Shown here in pieces: positions 48,267 through 57,159 of a DNA stretch of 64,000 bases. Position 1 is the first letter of the stretch. The number at the start of each line of letters is the position of its first letter. Below the pieces are notes generated by a model that searched no databases, had not been told where the DNA came from, and saw nothing but the letters and a program-made list of their open reading frames with translations. The translations under genes were made by a program, and so were the position numbers. Source of the stretch: Mycobacterium gordonae (GTDB taxonomy: Bacteria > Actinomycetota > Actinomycetes > Mycobacteriales > Mycobacteriaceae); assembly GCF_002101675.1 (NCBI RefSeq), contig NZ_LQOY01000244.1, positions 1 through 64,000 of the forward strand, written 5' to 3'.

Positions 48267-49136
48267 ATGACCGACTCCAGCGCTTCGAGCGCGACCCGGG
48301 TGGCCGTCTACTTCGACTTCGACAACATCGTGATCTCGCGCTACGACCAAGTGCACGGACGCAATTCCTTCCAGCGCGACAAGGCCAAGGGCCTGGACCG
48401 GGAACGACTGCGGGCGGCCACCGTCGACCTGGGCGCGATCATGGACTTCGCATCCTCGTTCGGCACGCTGGTGCTGACTCGCGCCTATGCCGACTGGTCG
48501 GCCGAGGTCAACGCCGCCTATCACGGACAACTGGTCGGCCGGGCCGTCGATCTCGTGCAACTGTTTCCGGCGGCCGCCTACGGCAAGAACGGCGCCGACA
48601 TTCGGCTGGCGGTCGATGCGGTCGAGGACATGTTCCGGCTTCCCGATCTGACGCACGTGGTGATCGTGGGCGGCGACTCGGACTACATCGCGCTGGCGCA
48701 GCGGTGCAAGCGTCTGGGCCGCTATGTCGTCGGCATCGGCGTGGCAGGCGCGAGCAGCCAGTCGCTGGCCGCCGCCTGCGACGAGTTCGTCACCTACGAC
48801 GCGCTGCCCGGGATCTCGACCACGGCGGCCAGCCCACCGCCCAGGAAACGTGCGCGCCGCGCCGGTGCCGGTGAGCCTGACGACGAGCCGCCGGCCCCGG
48901 ACCCCCAAATCGCCGCGACCGGCCTGCTCGAACGCGCGCTGCGCATCGGTCAGGAAAAGGACGACGTCGACTGGCTGCACAACTCCGTCGTGAAAGCGCA
49001 GATGAAGCGGATGAATCCGTCGTTCAGCGAAAAGTCGTTGGGCTTCAAGTCTTTCAGTGATTTCCTGCGCTCGCGCAGCGACCTCGTCGAGCTCGACGAG
49101 ACCACCACGACGCGTATGGTGCGCTTGAAAAACTAG
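48267..49136 (+). CDS. NYN-domain (PIN-like nuclease) protein with OST-HTH/LOTUS domain
   Basis: The protein has 289 residues from ATG 48267; ATG 48249 is an alternative. The NYN domain starts RVAVYFDFDNIVISR, with acidic residues continuing in GADIRLAVDAVEDMF and HVVIVGGDSDYIALAQR, the expected metal-binding Asp positions of a LabA-like RNase. After a basic Pro/Arg-rich linker the C-terminal part (GLLERALRIGQEKDDVDW, then SEKSLGFKSFSDFLRSRSDL) is an OST-HTH/LOTUS domain, often RNA-binding. It is probably an RNase, with targets unknown. The TAG stop is shared within CTAG with the convergent gene at 49133. Confidence 0.87.
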   Translation: MTDSSASSATRVAVYFDFDNIVISRYDQVHGRNSFQRDKAKGLDRERLRAATVDLGAIMDFASSFGTLVLTRAYADWSAEVNAAYHGQLVGRAVDLVQLFPAAAYGKNGADIRLAVDAVEDMFRLPDLTHVVIVGGDSDYIALAQRCKRLGRYVVGIGVAGASSQSLAAACDEFVTYDALPGISTTAASPPPRKRARRAGAGEPDDEPPAPDPQIAATGLLERALRIGQEKDDVDWLHNSVVKAQMKRMNPSFSEKSLGFKSFSDFLRSRSDLVELDETTTTRMVRLKN

Positions 49137-49804
49137 CGTCCGATCTCTCCGAGGATGCCGCGCTCGATGCTGTTTCGGGTGTTGTCGGGCAGCACGATCA
49201 GGCCGTCGAGTTCAGCACGCGCCCGTTGATATGCGTGCTGGCGCTCCTGGGTCGTCGCGGCGGTGTCCGCGGCGATACGGAGCAGATTCTGCGCCCGCGC
49301 GAGTCGCTGCCTTTCCTCTTTGGAGAAGTCGCTGCTGCGCCTGCGCATCGCCTCGGCTTCGGCGGCGTTGAATGCGGTCACGTAGTCTTCGACCGCGTCG
49401 AGGTACTCGCGTGCGGCGTCGCGATCGTCGAGCAGATCCTCCGCGCGCAGCGGGCGGTGCAGGTCCGCGCGCAGTTTGGCGCGGTGGAAGCGGGTGGTCA
49501 GCGGGTCGCGCATGTCGGTCATGACCGGGAAGTCCAACAGCCGGGTGGCGTCGAGCTCGTACTCGAGCCAGCGGGCATCGGTCTTTTCGTGCGCCTCGAG
49601 CGCGCGCTTGATGGCCTGCCAGTGTGCCGCCGGATTGGCCGGTGCCGACGGCCGCGCCGCTGCGGCCGGATCGTCGCCCGGTGACTCAGCCGTGCCCGCT
49701 GTTCGCCGGTTCATCGCCGAGATCGCCCTGATACCGGCCGCGATCAAGCCAATCAGCGGCAAGGCCAGCAGCAGCAGTTCGACCAACCGGAACAGGACAC
49801 CCAC
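49133..49804 (-). CDS. Single-pass membrane protein of unknown function
   Basis: The 223-residue protein starts with a hydrophobic segment (LVELLLLALPLIGLIAAGIRAI) that would leave the rest in the cytosol or the periplasm. A Pro/Ala-rich linker is followed by a long, strongly charged helical region (RREAEAMRRRSS-type and KEERQRLARAQNLLRIAADTA), likely coiled-coil. I do not recognise a family. Its stop overlaps that of the NYN gene at CTAG. Confidence 0.7.
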   Translation of the reverse strand: MGVLFRLVELLLLALPLIGLIAAGIRAISAMNRRTAGTAESPGDDPAAAARPSAPANPAAHWQAIKRALEAHEKTDARWLEYELDATRLLDFPVMTDMRDPLTTRFHRAKLRADLHRPLRAEDLLDDRDAAREYLDAVEDYVTAFNAAEAEAMRRRSSDFSKEERQRLARAQNLLRIAADTAATTQERQHAYQRARAELDGLIVLPDNTRNSIERGILGEIGR

Positions 49805-49828
49805 GACGCCAGGATGCCACTATTTTTC

Positions 49829-50626
49829 TCAGCGCTTGTCGACCTGCCCGGCCGCGATCTGATCGGCCGTCTTTGCCGCGACTCCCCCGGCCAGGCGGGA
49901 GGCCACCTCGGGCGCGTTCGCCGCGAACCGCGCCAGGGCGCGCTGCCGCAGTGGCGCCACGGTGACCTCGCTGCGATTTCGCTCGATCGCGGTCACCACC
50001 GCGGCCCCGACTTGTTCGGGTGTGCCAGTGCCGATCAGCGGCGGTGCGGAAGCTCCCGAGTCGGCGAACATTCCGGCGCCGCTGATCGCCCCGGGGCAGA
50101 CGACCGAGACACCGACCCCGACGGGACGCAGGTCGTCGCGCAGGCACAAGGCGAAACCGCGCAGACCGAACTTCGTCGCCGCATACAGCGAGGCGCGCGC
50201 CGTCGCGGTCTTACCGGAGATCGACGAGATGTACACGAAGTGTCCCGATCCACGCGTGGTGAAAGCCGGGATGAGCTCCCGGGTCATCTGCACCGGAACC
50301 TCGAGATTGACCCGCAATGCCCGGTCGACCTGCTCGGCGGTGAAGCTGTCCAGCTTGCCTGAGGCCGGCAGCGCCGCGTTGGCGACCAGCACGTCGATCG
50401 GGCCCGCCTCGGCCAGCAGCGCCGGGCCGGCACCGGTCGCCGCGAGATCGCTCACGATTCTGCGGTGCCCGCTGCCGGGCAGGGATGCCACCAACTCGTC
50501 GAGCTCTTCGGCTTTGCGGGAACTGACGATCAGTCGCGCTCCGCGGCCGGCGAGCGCCTTGGCGATCGCTCTGCCCAGACCGCCGGTGGCTCCGGTGAGC
50601 AGAACTGTCTTACCCGTTAGGTCCAT
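49829..50626 (-). CDS. SDR family oxidoreductase
   Basis: The 265-residue short-chain dehydrogenase begins MDLTGKTVLLTGATGGLGRAIA, with NAA in VLVANAALP and the active site Ser in YISSISGK followed by YAATK (Tyr/Lys). The C-terminal tail (RQRALARFAANAPEVASRL) is typical of SDRs with a basic end rather than the classical DGG motif. Function and substrate are unknown. It lies 24 bp from the preceding membrane-protein gene and 27 bp after the alpha/beta hydrolase. Confidence 0.88.
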   Translation of the reverse strand: MDLTGKTVLLTGATGGLGRAIAKALAGRGARLIVSSRKAEELDELVASLPGSGHRRIVSDLAATGAGPALLAEAGPIDVLVANAALPASGKLDSFTAEQVDRALRVNLEVPVQMTRELIPAFTTRGSGHFVYISSISGKTATARASLYAATKFGLRGFALCLRDDLRPVGVGVSVVCPGAISGAGMFADSGASAPPLIGTGTPEQVGAAVVTAIERNRSEVTVAPLRQRALARFAANAPEVASRLAGGVAAKTADQIAAGQVDKR

Positions 50627-50653
50627 TGGAATGACGGTAGTCGACCGTTGGCG

Positions 50654-51637
50654 TCACGACGCGACGGCGGTGTCCGGCCGCCCGTAGTTCGCGGCCCAAC
50701 TCTGCGCGGTCCAGACCGGACTGCGGTGCAGACCCATGGCGCGGTTGATCGCGGTGGTGACGCAATGGGGAGCGTCCAGCAGGAGCATGTGCCCGGCCGC
50801 GGGCTGCTGGACGTAGGTCGCACCGGGAATCGCCGCGACCAGGTCCCGGGCGTGGGCGTCCGGGGTGGTGATGTCTGCCCCGCCACTGACGACGACGGTC
50901 CTGGCGCCGATGGACGGTAGCGATTCGTAGACGTCGTACCCGCCGAGATTGCGCAGAAAACCGGCCGCGGTCGCGGGTGACACCGCGCGGGTGGATTCCG
51001 TTGCCAGGGAGGCGAATCCCGTGTTTGCGATGTCGCGCCCGCAGTACCGCAGCAGGGCCGCACGCAGAGGACGCATCAGGCAGCCGATGGTGCGTTCCGT
51101 TGGTCGTCGCGGCATGCGGTTGACGAGATCGAACAACATCCGCGCGGTCGGGCTGGCCAATAAGCGGCCCAGCCCCCGCTCCGATATCCGCCCGGCGGCC
51201 GCGGCGATCAGCACGAGGCTCTCCGGCTCTACCGGCCGTTCGACGTCCGGAAGACCGAGATAGGCCAGCGCGGTCATCCCGCCCAGCGAATGTCCCGCCA
51301 GGGTGACCGGCCCGGTGACCCGCAGCGTGGTGAGGACATCGGCGAGATCGGCGGCCAGCTGCTCGACCCGGTAGGTGTCGGTGGGGGCCCCGGTCGAGCG
51401 GCCGTGGCCGCGGTGGTCGTAGGTGACGATGCGCAACGCACTGCCCCAGCGGTGCGTCAGCTGGCGGATCTGAATGGCCCAGCTGTCCTGGGTCAGGCAC
51501 AGTCCGTGCAACAGAACCACGGTGTGCAGCGGCTGACGCCGGCCGTAATCACGGACCGCCAGGCGCACCCCGTCTCCGGTCAGCACCGTTCTTTCGGCGT
51601 AGTTTGGTTGTGGCACAGTGATATTCGGGTAGGACAT
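50654..51637 (-). CDS. Alpha/beta hydrolase
   Basis: The 327-residue enzyme starts at ATG 51637, with AGGAG upstream. VVLLHGLCLTQDSW carries the oxyanion HG motif. The nucleophile is Ser117 in GHSLGG, the acid lies in VVSGGADITTPDAHA and the His in QPAAGHMLLLD. No signal peptide is seen. It is probably an esterase, lipase or epoxide hydrolase; the substrate is unknown. It is divergent from fabG3, with the palindrome at 51787-51807 between them. Confidence 0.9.
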   Translation of the reverse strand: MSYPNITVPQPNYAERTVLTGDGVRLAVRDYGRRQPLHTVVLLHGLCLTQDSWAIQIRQLTHRWGSALRIVTYDHRGHGRSTGAPTDTYRVEQLAADLADVLTTLRVTGPVTLAGHSLGGMTALAYLGLPDVERPVEPESLVLIAAAAGRISERGLGRLLASPTARMLFDLVNRMPRRPTERTIGCLMRPLRAALLRYCGRDIANTGFASLATESTRAVSPATAAGFLRNLGGYDVYESLPSIGARTVVVSGGADITTPDAHARDLVAAIPGATYVQQPAAGHMLLLDAPHCVTTAINRAMGLHRSPVWTAQSWAANYGRPDTAVAS

Positions 51638-51786
51638 CGGGTACTCCTGAGGGGTGTCGCGGTCGGGCAGATGCTTGCCCGCTGCTTGTTGCCGTTGAAG
51701 CTACGGGCCGGCGGCCGGTGCCGCGCTCTTGTGCGCAATAGCCACGCAACAAGTGATCTGCGGCTTTTGCGCATTGTGTTCAGGGC

Positions 51787-51807
51787 CATACGGTTCGATT
51801 CCGTATG
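51787..51807. promoter_or_regulatory. Palindrome upstream of the fabG3-like gene
   Basis: CATACGG (51787-51793) and CCGTATG (51801-51807) form a perfect 7-bp inverted repeat with a 7-bp centre (TTCGATT). It lies 43-63 bp upstream of the fabG3-like start in the divergent gap, a typical position for a TetR-type operator. No other copy of this exact repeat was noticed in the window. Confidence 0.55.
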
Positions 51808-51849
51808 TATGGTGGTGCGACGGAAGCCGCGCAACAGTCAGGAGATTCA

Positions 51850-52632
51850 ATGCCGAACCGATTGACCGACAAAGTCGCTCTCATCAGCGGCGGGGCCCGG
51901 GGCATGGGCGCGTCGCACGTCAGGGCACTGGTCGCCGAAGGGGCCAAGGTGGTGTTCGGCGACATCCTCGACGACGAGGGCAACGCCGTTGCGGCCGAAG
52001 TCGGTGACGCGGCGCGCTACCAGCACCTCGACGTGACCGATCCCGGCCAGTGGGACGCCGCGGTGCAGACCGCCCTGACCGAGTTCGGCCGCCTCGACAT
52101 CCTGGTCAACAACGCCGGCATCATCAATGTCGGAATCCTTGAGGAATACCAGCTTTCCGAATGGCAGCGGATCCTGGACATCAACCTCACGGGCGTCTTC
52201 CTCGGCATCCGATCGGTTGTCAAACCCATGAAGGCAGCCGGACGCGGCTCGATCATCAACATCTCCTCGATCGAGGGACTGGCCGGCACGATCGCCTGTC
52301 ACGGTTACACGGCAACGAAATTCGCGGTTCGGGGGCTGACCAAATCGGCCGCGCTGGAGCTGGGCCCCAGCGGGATCCGCGTCAATTCCGTCCACCCGGG
52401 CCTGGTCAGGACACCCATGACCGAGTGGGTGCCCGAGGATATCTTCCAAACCGCGCTGGGCCGCATCGCCGAACCTCAGGAAGTCTCGAACCTGGTGATC
52501 TACCTCGCCAGCGACGAATCCAGCTACTCAACCGGTTCGGAGTTCGTGGTCGACGGCGGCTGCGTGGCCGGCCTCGGCCACAAGGACTTCGCCGCGGTCG
52601 ACACCGCCGCGCAACCGGAATGGGTCAGCTGA
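51850..52632 (+). CDS. fabG3: 3-alpha/20-beta-hydroxysteroid dehydrogenase, FabG3-like
   Basis: The 260-residue SDR starts at ATG 51850 (AGGAG upstream) and has the length of M. tuberculosis FabG3 (Rv2002). Motifs: GGARGMGASHVRALVAEGAKVVFGDIL (cofactor), NNAG, Ser140 in INISSIEG, Tyr153 and Lys157 in GYTATK, and FVVDGGCVAG at the C-terminus. Rv2002 is an NADH-dependent 20-beta-hydroxysteroid dehydrogenase; this protein is very close to it in memory-based comparison. It is probably a steroid or lipid alcohol dehydrogenase. Its stop overlaps the convergent hydrolase within the palindrome TCAGCTGA. Confidence 0.9.
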   Translation: MPNRLTDKVALISGGARGMGASHVRALVAEGAKVVFGDILDDEGNAVAAEVGDAARYQHLDVTDPGQWDAAVQTALTEFGRLDILVNNAGIINVGILEEYQLSEWQRILDINLTGVFLGIRSVVKPMKAAGRGSIINISSIEGLAGTIACHGYTATKFAVRGLTKSAALELGPSGIRVNSVHPGLVRTPMTEWVPEDIFQTALGRIAEPQEVSNLVIYLASDESSYSTGSEFVVDGGCVAGLGHKDFAAVDTAAQPEWVS

Positions 52633-53542
52633 GCGCGGCCCTGAGGTGCTGGCACTGGCTGGCGAAGAAGGACAACGAAATTGGCGCGTTCGGCGCGAGT
52701 AGGTCGAAGGCGTGGAACGCTCCCGCGGCGAGGTGTTCATGAACGGCAACCCCCACCGCGCGCAAGCGCTGGGCATACGTGACGCACTCTTGGTAGAACA
52801 GGTCGAGGGTTCCTACCCCGATCCAGGCGGGCGGAAGACCCGATAAGTCGGCGCGCCGCGCCGGTACCGCCTCGTCGGGATCCGCTCCGGCCAGATACCA
52901 CTGCCAGGCCAGTTGGTTGTCCCGCTCGCTCCACATAATGCGTTTGCGGCCATCGGGTTTCGCCCCGGTGCGGTCGTCGAGCATCGGATAGGCCAGCAGC
53001 TGGAACACCGGCCGGATATCTTCGCGGTCAAGTGCGCGCTGCGCCAGTGCGGCGGCGAAGTAACCACCGGCGCTTGCGCCGCCCACGGCGATCCGGGCCG
53101 GGTCCACCCACGTTTGGCGCTGCAGCCACATCAGCGCCGCATAACAGTCGTCCAGCGGAGCCGGGTAGGGATGCTCCGGCGCCAGCCGGTGCTCCACCGC
53201 GACCACCGCAACCCCGGCCGCGTGGGAAAGCTTGCGGCAGTACCGGTCCTCCTGGGCCGCACTTCCCATGACGGTTCCGCCGCCGTGGATCCACAGCAAC
53301 GCGGGCGCCCGTTCGGGCAGTCCGGTCGGCCGGTGCACCCGCACGGTGACGTTGCCGTCGACCGCTGCCATCGGCACGCCGCGCTCGCGTCCGGTGACAC
53401 CGGCCAGTCCCATCAGCGCGCGGGGAAACTTCAGTCCACGATGCAGGCCGTATCCCCGCGGCAGGAAGCGGGCGATCGAGCGAAGGCCCGGGTCGACCGC
53501 ATGCCGGGAGGTGAAAGCGTCAGCCGGATACTGGTTACTCAT
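52625..53542 (-). CDS. HSL-type alpha/beta hydrolase (esterase/lipase)
   Basis: The start is ATG 53542 (MSNQYPADAFTSR). This 305-residue enzyme has the oxyanion motif HGGG at 86-89, the nucleophile Ser157 in GGASAGG, and probable acid and His residues in IGVGTLDLFYQE and AGAFHAFDLL. This is the hormone-sensitive-lipase family (Lip group in mycobacteria). It may hydrolyse short-chain esters. It is convergent with fabG3, and the stops overlap in an 8-bp palindrome. Confidence 0.9.
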   Translation of the reverse strand: MSNQYPADAFTSRHAVDPGLRSIARFLPRGYGLHRGLKFPRALMGLAGVTGRERGVPMAAVDGNVTVRVHRPTGLPERAPALLWIHGGGTVMGSAAQEDRYCRKLSHAAGVAVVAVEHRLAPEHPYPAPLDDCYAALMWLQRQTWVDPARIAVGGASAGGYFAAALAQRALDREDIRPVFQLLAYPMLDDRTGAKPDGRKRIMWSERDNQLAWQWYLAGADPDEAVPARRADLSGLPPAWIGVGTLDLFYQECVTYAQRLRAVGVAVHEHLAAGAFHAFDLLAPNAPISLSFFASQCQHLRAALS

Positions 53543-53778
53543 CGTCAGTGACCATACATCCGGAAAATTACGTCCGGGAACGGCTTTGAACGAGCGGCGC
53601 GCTGCCCCCGGAATGCGGCAAAACCGCAAACATGTGGCGACCTTCACATATGTTGGAGGGCGCGTCGTTTGCCATCGAACACCCGGGGACAGCACCACGT
53701 GGCAACACAGCCGCATTTGGCCGAGGTGATGCCGAGATTCGGGTCGGTCGCACCGTCTAGAGCAGACCAGGAGTATCA

Positions 53779-55371
53779 ATGTCGTTCCTGCGCACTATTC
53801 CCGAGCAACTGAGCTACGCCGCAACGGATCTGGCCAGTATCGGATCGTCGATCAGCGCGGCCGGCAACACCGCGGCCGGTCCCACTACTGCCTTGCTCGC
53901 CGCCGGCGCCGACGACGTGTCGGCTGCGGTCGCGGCCCTGTTCGGCAGCTACGGCCAGACATATCAAACGGTGAGCGCCCAAATGGCAAGCCTGCACCAG
54001 CAATTCGTGCAGGGTCTGGTGACCGGCAGCTTCTCCTACGCGAGTGCGGAGGCGGCCGCCGCAGCACCGCTGCAGGCTGCGGCGCAAAGTGTGCTCGATG
54101 TGATCAACGCACCCACCCAGGCATTTTTGGGGCGCCCTCTGATCGGCAACGGCGCGAACGGCGCCGCCGGGTCGGGTGCTGACGGAGGAGCCGGCGGGCT
54201 CTTGTACGGCAACGGTGGTGCCGGTGGGTCAGGCTCCCTGGCCGGTCAGAAGGGCGGCAACGGCGGCGCAGCCGGGCTGATCGGCAATGGCGGCGCCGGC
54301 GGCGCCGGAACCCTCGGCACTGTGGGCAGCGGCGGGATCGGAGGCAACGGCGGGGCCGGCGGGTTCCTGCTGGGTAATGGCGGCGCCGGCGGCGCCGGCG
54401 GGTTCCTGTCGAACGGCGGGGCCGGCGGGGCCGGCGGTTTCCTGATGGGCGCCGGCGGCGCCGGCGGACCGGGAGGCTTCGGGTTTGGCGGCACCGGTGG
54501 CAACGGCGGTGCGGGCGGATCGGGAGGTGCGATGTTCGGCGCCGGTGGGGTCGGGGGCACCGGCGGCGACGGAGGCGGAGGCGCTGGCATCGGCGGGGCC
54601 GGCGGGACCGGCGGGACGGGCGGGTTGCTGTTGGGTGCCGGCGGTAGCGGCGGCGATGGCGGCAGAGGTGACGCACTCGGCGGCGTCGGCGGTGCCGGTG
54701 GGACCGGCGGCGCCGGTTTCTTCGGCAACGGCGGTGGCGGCGGATCCGGCGGAGCCAGCGTGGCCACCGGGGGGACCGGAGGCGCCGGCGGCGCGGCAGG
54801 TCTGCTCATCGGCGACGGCGGCAGCGGAGGGTACGGGGGAAGCGCATCCGCGGTCGCCAGCCAAGGCGGAGCAGGCGCGGCCGGGGGCAAGTCCGGGATG
54901 CTGTTCGGCAGCGGCGGCGCCGGCGGCGCGGGCGGTGCCGGTCAAGGCGCCGGAGGCTCCGGTGGTGTCGGCGGCGAGGCGGCGGGGCTGTTCGGTAGTG
55001 GCGGTGACGGCGGACGCGGCGGGACGGGAAATAACGCGGGCGGCGCGGGCGGGGCCGGCGGGGGCGGAGCATCGCTGGTCGGCAACGGGGGCGATGGCGG
55101 CATCGGCGGAGCATCGATATCGGCTCCTGCCGGAAACGGTGGCGCGGGAGGCAACGCGGGCCTGATCGGCGGCGGCGGGGCCGGTGGTGCCGGCGGGAAC
55201 AGCGCCGCTTCCGTGGCCGGTAGCGGCGGAAACGGCGGCAAAGCCGAGCTGATCGGCAATGGCGGCAACGGCGGTAACGCCGGACAGAGCACCGCGGCGG
55301 GAGCTACGGCCGGGACGGGCGGCGCCGGCGGATTGATATTCGGTAGCGCTGGCGCGAACGGCTCCCTGTAG
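53779..55371 (+). CDS. PE_PGRS family protein (complete)
   Basis: The 530-residue protein starts at ATG 53779 with AGGAG upstream. The PE domain (MSFLRTIPEQLSYAATDLAS; about 1-95) and the linker GRPLIGNGANG lead into about 400 residues of GGxGG repeats ending LIFGSAGANGSL. There is no C-terminal globular domain. The upstream 53543-53778 gap has no convincing gene. It shows only CACATATGTTGG-like motifs near 53655 that may belong to the promoter. ESX-dependent export to the envelope is known for the family; a specific role is not known. Confidence 0.94.
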   Translation: MSFLRTIPEQLSYAATDLASIGSSISAAGNTAAGPTTALLAAGADDVSAAVAALFGSYGQTYQTVSAQMASLHQQFVQGLVTGSFSYASAEAAAAAPLQAAAQSVLDVINAPTQAFLGRPLIGNGANGAAGSGADGGAGGLLYGNGGAGGSGSLAGQKGGNGGAAGLIGNGGAGGAGTLGTVGSGGIGGNGGAGGFLLGNGGAGGAGGFLSNGGAGGAGGFLMGAGGAGGPGGFGFGGTGGNGGAGGSGGAMFGAGGVGGTGGDGGGGAGIGGAGGTGGTGGLLLGAGGSGGDGGRGDALGGVGGAGGTGGAGFFGNGGGGGSGGASVATGGTGGAGGAAGLLIGDGGSGGYGGSASAVASQGGAGAAGGKSGMLFGSGGAGGAGGAGQGAGGSGGVGGEAAGLFGSGGDGGRGGTGNNAGGAGGAGGGGASLVGNGGDGGIGGASISAPAGNGGAGGNAGLIGGGGAGGAGGNSAASVAGSGGNGGKAELIGNGGNGGNAGQSTAAGATAGTGGAGGLIFGSAGANGSL

Positions 55372-55448
55372 AACGGCCAACCTGGACAACTTTGGCCATC
55401 GGATTAGAGGACTGAAGTCACTAGAACCAGCGCTCACTCAACGCCAGC

Positions 55449-55874
55449 ATGGTGGGCGTGACTGCCTTCTCTGCTGTTGGGAACTTACCGATCTCCACTG
55501 TGACCGGCGACCCGGTGGCCCGGGTTGCCGGCCACGCGAGTCTCGCGGATACCGCGCGTGCGATGGTGGCCGACAATGTCGGCGCGATGATCGTCGGAGA
55601 CGACGACACCCCGGGCGCTCTGATCAGCGAACGTGACATCGTGCGCGCGGTGGCCTCCGGTATGGATCTGAACACCGTCCGCGCCGTCGATGTGGCCAGC
55701 ACCAAGTTGGTGTGGTGCGATGCCGACGCCACCATCGACGAGGTGGCGACCCAGATGATGGACCGTTACATCCGCCACGTCCTCGTCGAACGGGACGGCG
55801 TGCTGGCCGGCATAGTTTCGGCGCGCGACGTGCTCGGTGTCTACTGTTCGGAAGCCGAGCTGGACTTCAGCTAG
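55449..55874 (+). CDS. CBS-domain protein
   Basis: The 141-residue protein consists of a tandem pair of CBS motifs: VARVAGHASLADTARAMVADNVGAMIV then LISERDIVRAVA, and KLVWCDADATIDEVATQMMDRYIRHVLV then AGIVSARDVLG. Such stand-alone CBS pairs bind adenosine nucleotides or similar ligands and regulate partners. No partner is apparent; the downstream gene is convergent, and its stop shares CTAG with this gene. Confidence 0.88.
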   Translation: MVGVTAFSAVGNLPISTVTGDPVARVAGHASLADTARAMVADNVGAMIVGDDDTPGALISERDIVRAVASGMDLNTVRAVDVASTKLVWCDADATIDEVATQMMDRYIRHVLVERDGVLAGIVSARDVLGVYCSEAELDFS

Positions 55875-57139
55875 AACGCGTCCGGATCCCGCTGTACCTC
55901 AGCGGGCACCGGGTGCTGATAAAGCCGGGACGCGTTCTCCCAGGTGATCTTTCGGACCACGTCGTCCGGCAGCGCACCGATTTCCTCGTGAATGGTCCGC
56001 TGGGTGTGCGGCCACGTCGAATCACAGTGCGGATAGTCGGCTTCCAGCATGATGTTGTCCACACCGATGCGCTCATACTGCACAAACGACGACTTGTCCT
56101 CCACGGCGCAGAACCAGAAATTGCGCGTGAATACCTCCGCGGGCGTGAGTGTTTCACCCAGAGCGCGCCACGTGCCGTACATCTCGTGATAGCTCAGCAT
56201 GTGATCCAATCGGTCCAATAAGCCGGCCACCCAGCCGATCCCGCCTTCCGACAGGCATATCTTGAGGTCGGGGTATCTGCTGGGCAGCCCCGAGTACAGC
56301 CAGTCCACCGCGGCCGAGATCGCGTATGCGAAAAACAGCACACCCTGCACATCGGGCGGTGCGTCCGCGGTCGTCGACGGTGACGAGCCCGAGGAACCGA
56401 TGTGCAGATTCACCACGGTGCCGGTCTCGGCGCACGCGGCCATCATCGGCTCCCAGTGTCCCGAGTGAATACTCGGAAATCCGAGCATCGCCGGATTTTC
56501 GCTGAACGTCATCGCGTGGAATCCGCGTTCGGCATTCTCATAGATCATCCTCGCGCCCAGCTCGGGATCCAGTAGCCAGGGCAGCTGACAGGGGATGATC
56601 CGGCCGGGATAAGGCCCGGCCCATGCTTCTAGATGCCAGTCGTTCCAGGCGCGGACCGACGCCAGGGCCAGTTCGCGGTCGGTGGTCACCTGCTGCAGCC
56701 GCTGACCGGCGAATCCGGGCAGGAACGACGGAAAATTGAGTGAGGCGTAGACCCCGTTGAGGTCCATGTCCTGGATCCGCGCATGGATGTCCCATGCGCC
56801 CCTGCGCATTTCGTCGAAGCGGACCGGCTCGAACCCGTACTCAGACACCGGCCGGCCCACCACCGCGTTGAAGCCGACATTAGGCAGCACCTGGCCGTCG
56901 TACACCCAGGTCTGGCCGCCTTCGGCGGTGTCCACCACGGTGGGTGCCCGGTCGGCGAACTTCCGCGGGAGACGGCCGGTAAAGGTATCCGGAGGTTCGA
57001 CGATGTGGTCGTCGACCGAGATCACGGTGTAGCGGCGGGCCGCCCGGGGAGGATCCGGCAGCAACGTGACCGTGCGCTGATCACCGGTCTTGGCGGTGGT
57101 GAAGTTCAGGTCTGCGGCCAGCTCGTCGATCGATTTCAC
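55871..57139 (-). CDS. Amidohydrolase-family (ACMSD-like) decarboxylase or hydrolase
   Basis: The 422-residue TIM-barrel protein has VISVDDHIVEPPDTF near its start (Asp and His metal ligands, about 39-53), VNLHIGSSGSS (His) and IMLEADYPHCDSTWP (Asp and His) near the end. This is the amidohydrolase-2 family (PF04909-like), which includes aminocarboxymuconate semialdehyde decarboxylase and related decarboxylases and hydrolases. It is the last gene of a minus-strand operon with the class II aldolase and a CoA ligase, so it probably acts on a ring-derived carboxylic acid. The hairpin at 57160 separates it from the aldolase gene. Its stop shares CTAG with the CBS gene. Confidence 0.88.
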   Translation of the reverse strand: MKSIDELAADLNFTTAKTGDQRTVTLLPDPPRAARRYTVISVDDHIVEPPDTFTGRLPRKFADRAPTVVDTAEGGQTWVYDGQVLPNVGFNAVVGRPVSEYGFEPVRFDEMRRGAWDIHARIQDMDLNGVYASLNFPSFLPGFAGQRLQQVTTDRELALASVRAWNDWHLEAWAGPYPGRIIPCQLPWLLDPELGARMIYENAERGFHAMTFSENPAMLGFPSIHSGHWEPMMAACAETGTVVNLHIGSSGSSPSTTADAPPDVQGVLFFAYAISAAVDWLYSGLPSRYPDLKICLSEGGIGWVAGLLDRLDHMLSYHEMYGTWRALGETLTPAEVFTRNFWFCAVEDKSSFVQYERIGVDNIMLEADYPHCDSTWPHTQRTIHEEIGALPDDVVRKITWENASRLYQHPVPAEVQRDPDAF

Positions 57140-57159
57140 GCCGGTCTCCTTTGGTTGCC

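Noticed and set aside
49226..49684. Plus-strand frame opposite the small membrane protein at 49133-49804
   Set aside because: No ribosome site or family; the minus-strand protein has a membrane segment and a charged helical body.
53636..53668. Possible inverted repeat around ACATGTGG and CACATATG before the PE_PGRS gene
   Set aside because: The arms differ by an inserted AT pair, so the pairing is too poor to call a site.
54100..55360. Short repeated units that look like a CRISPR or tandem repeat array
   Set aside because: The units are degenerate coding repeats of the PGRS region, without constant repeats and unique spacers.
53885..55437. Minus-strand open frames across the second PE_PGRS gene
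   Set aside because: Low-complexity shadows of the GGxGG repeat; the plus frame has the PE domain and an AGGAG ribosome site.
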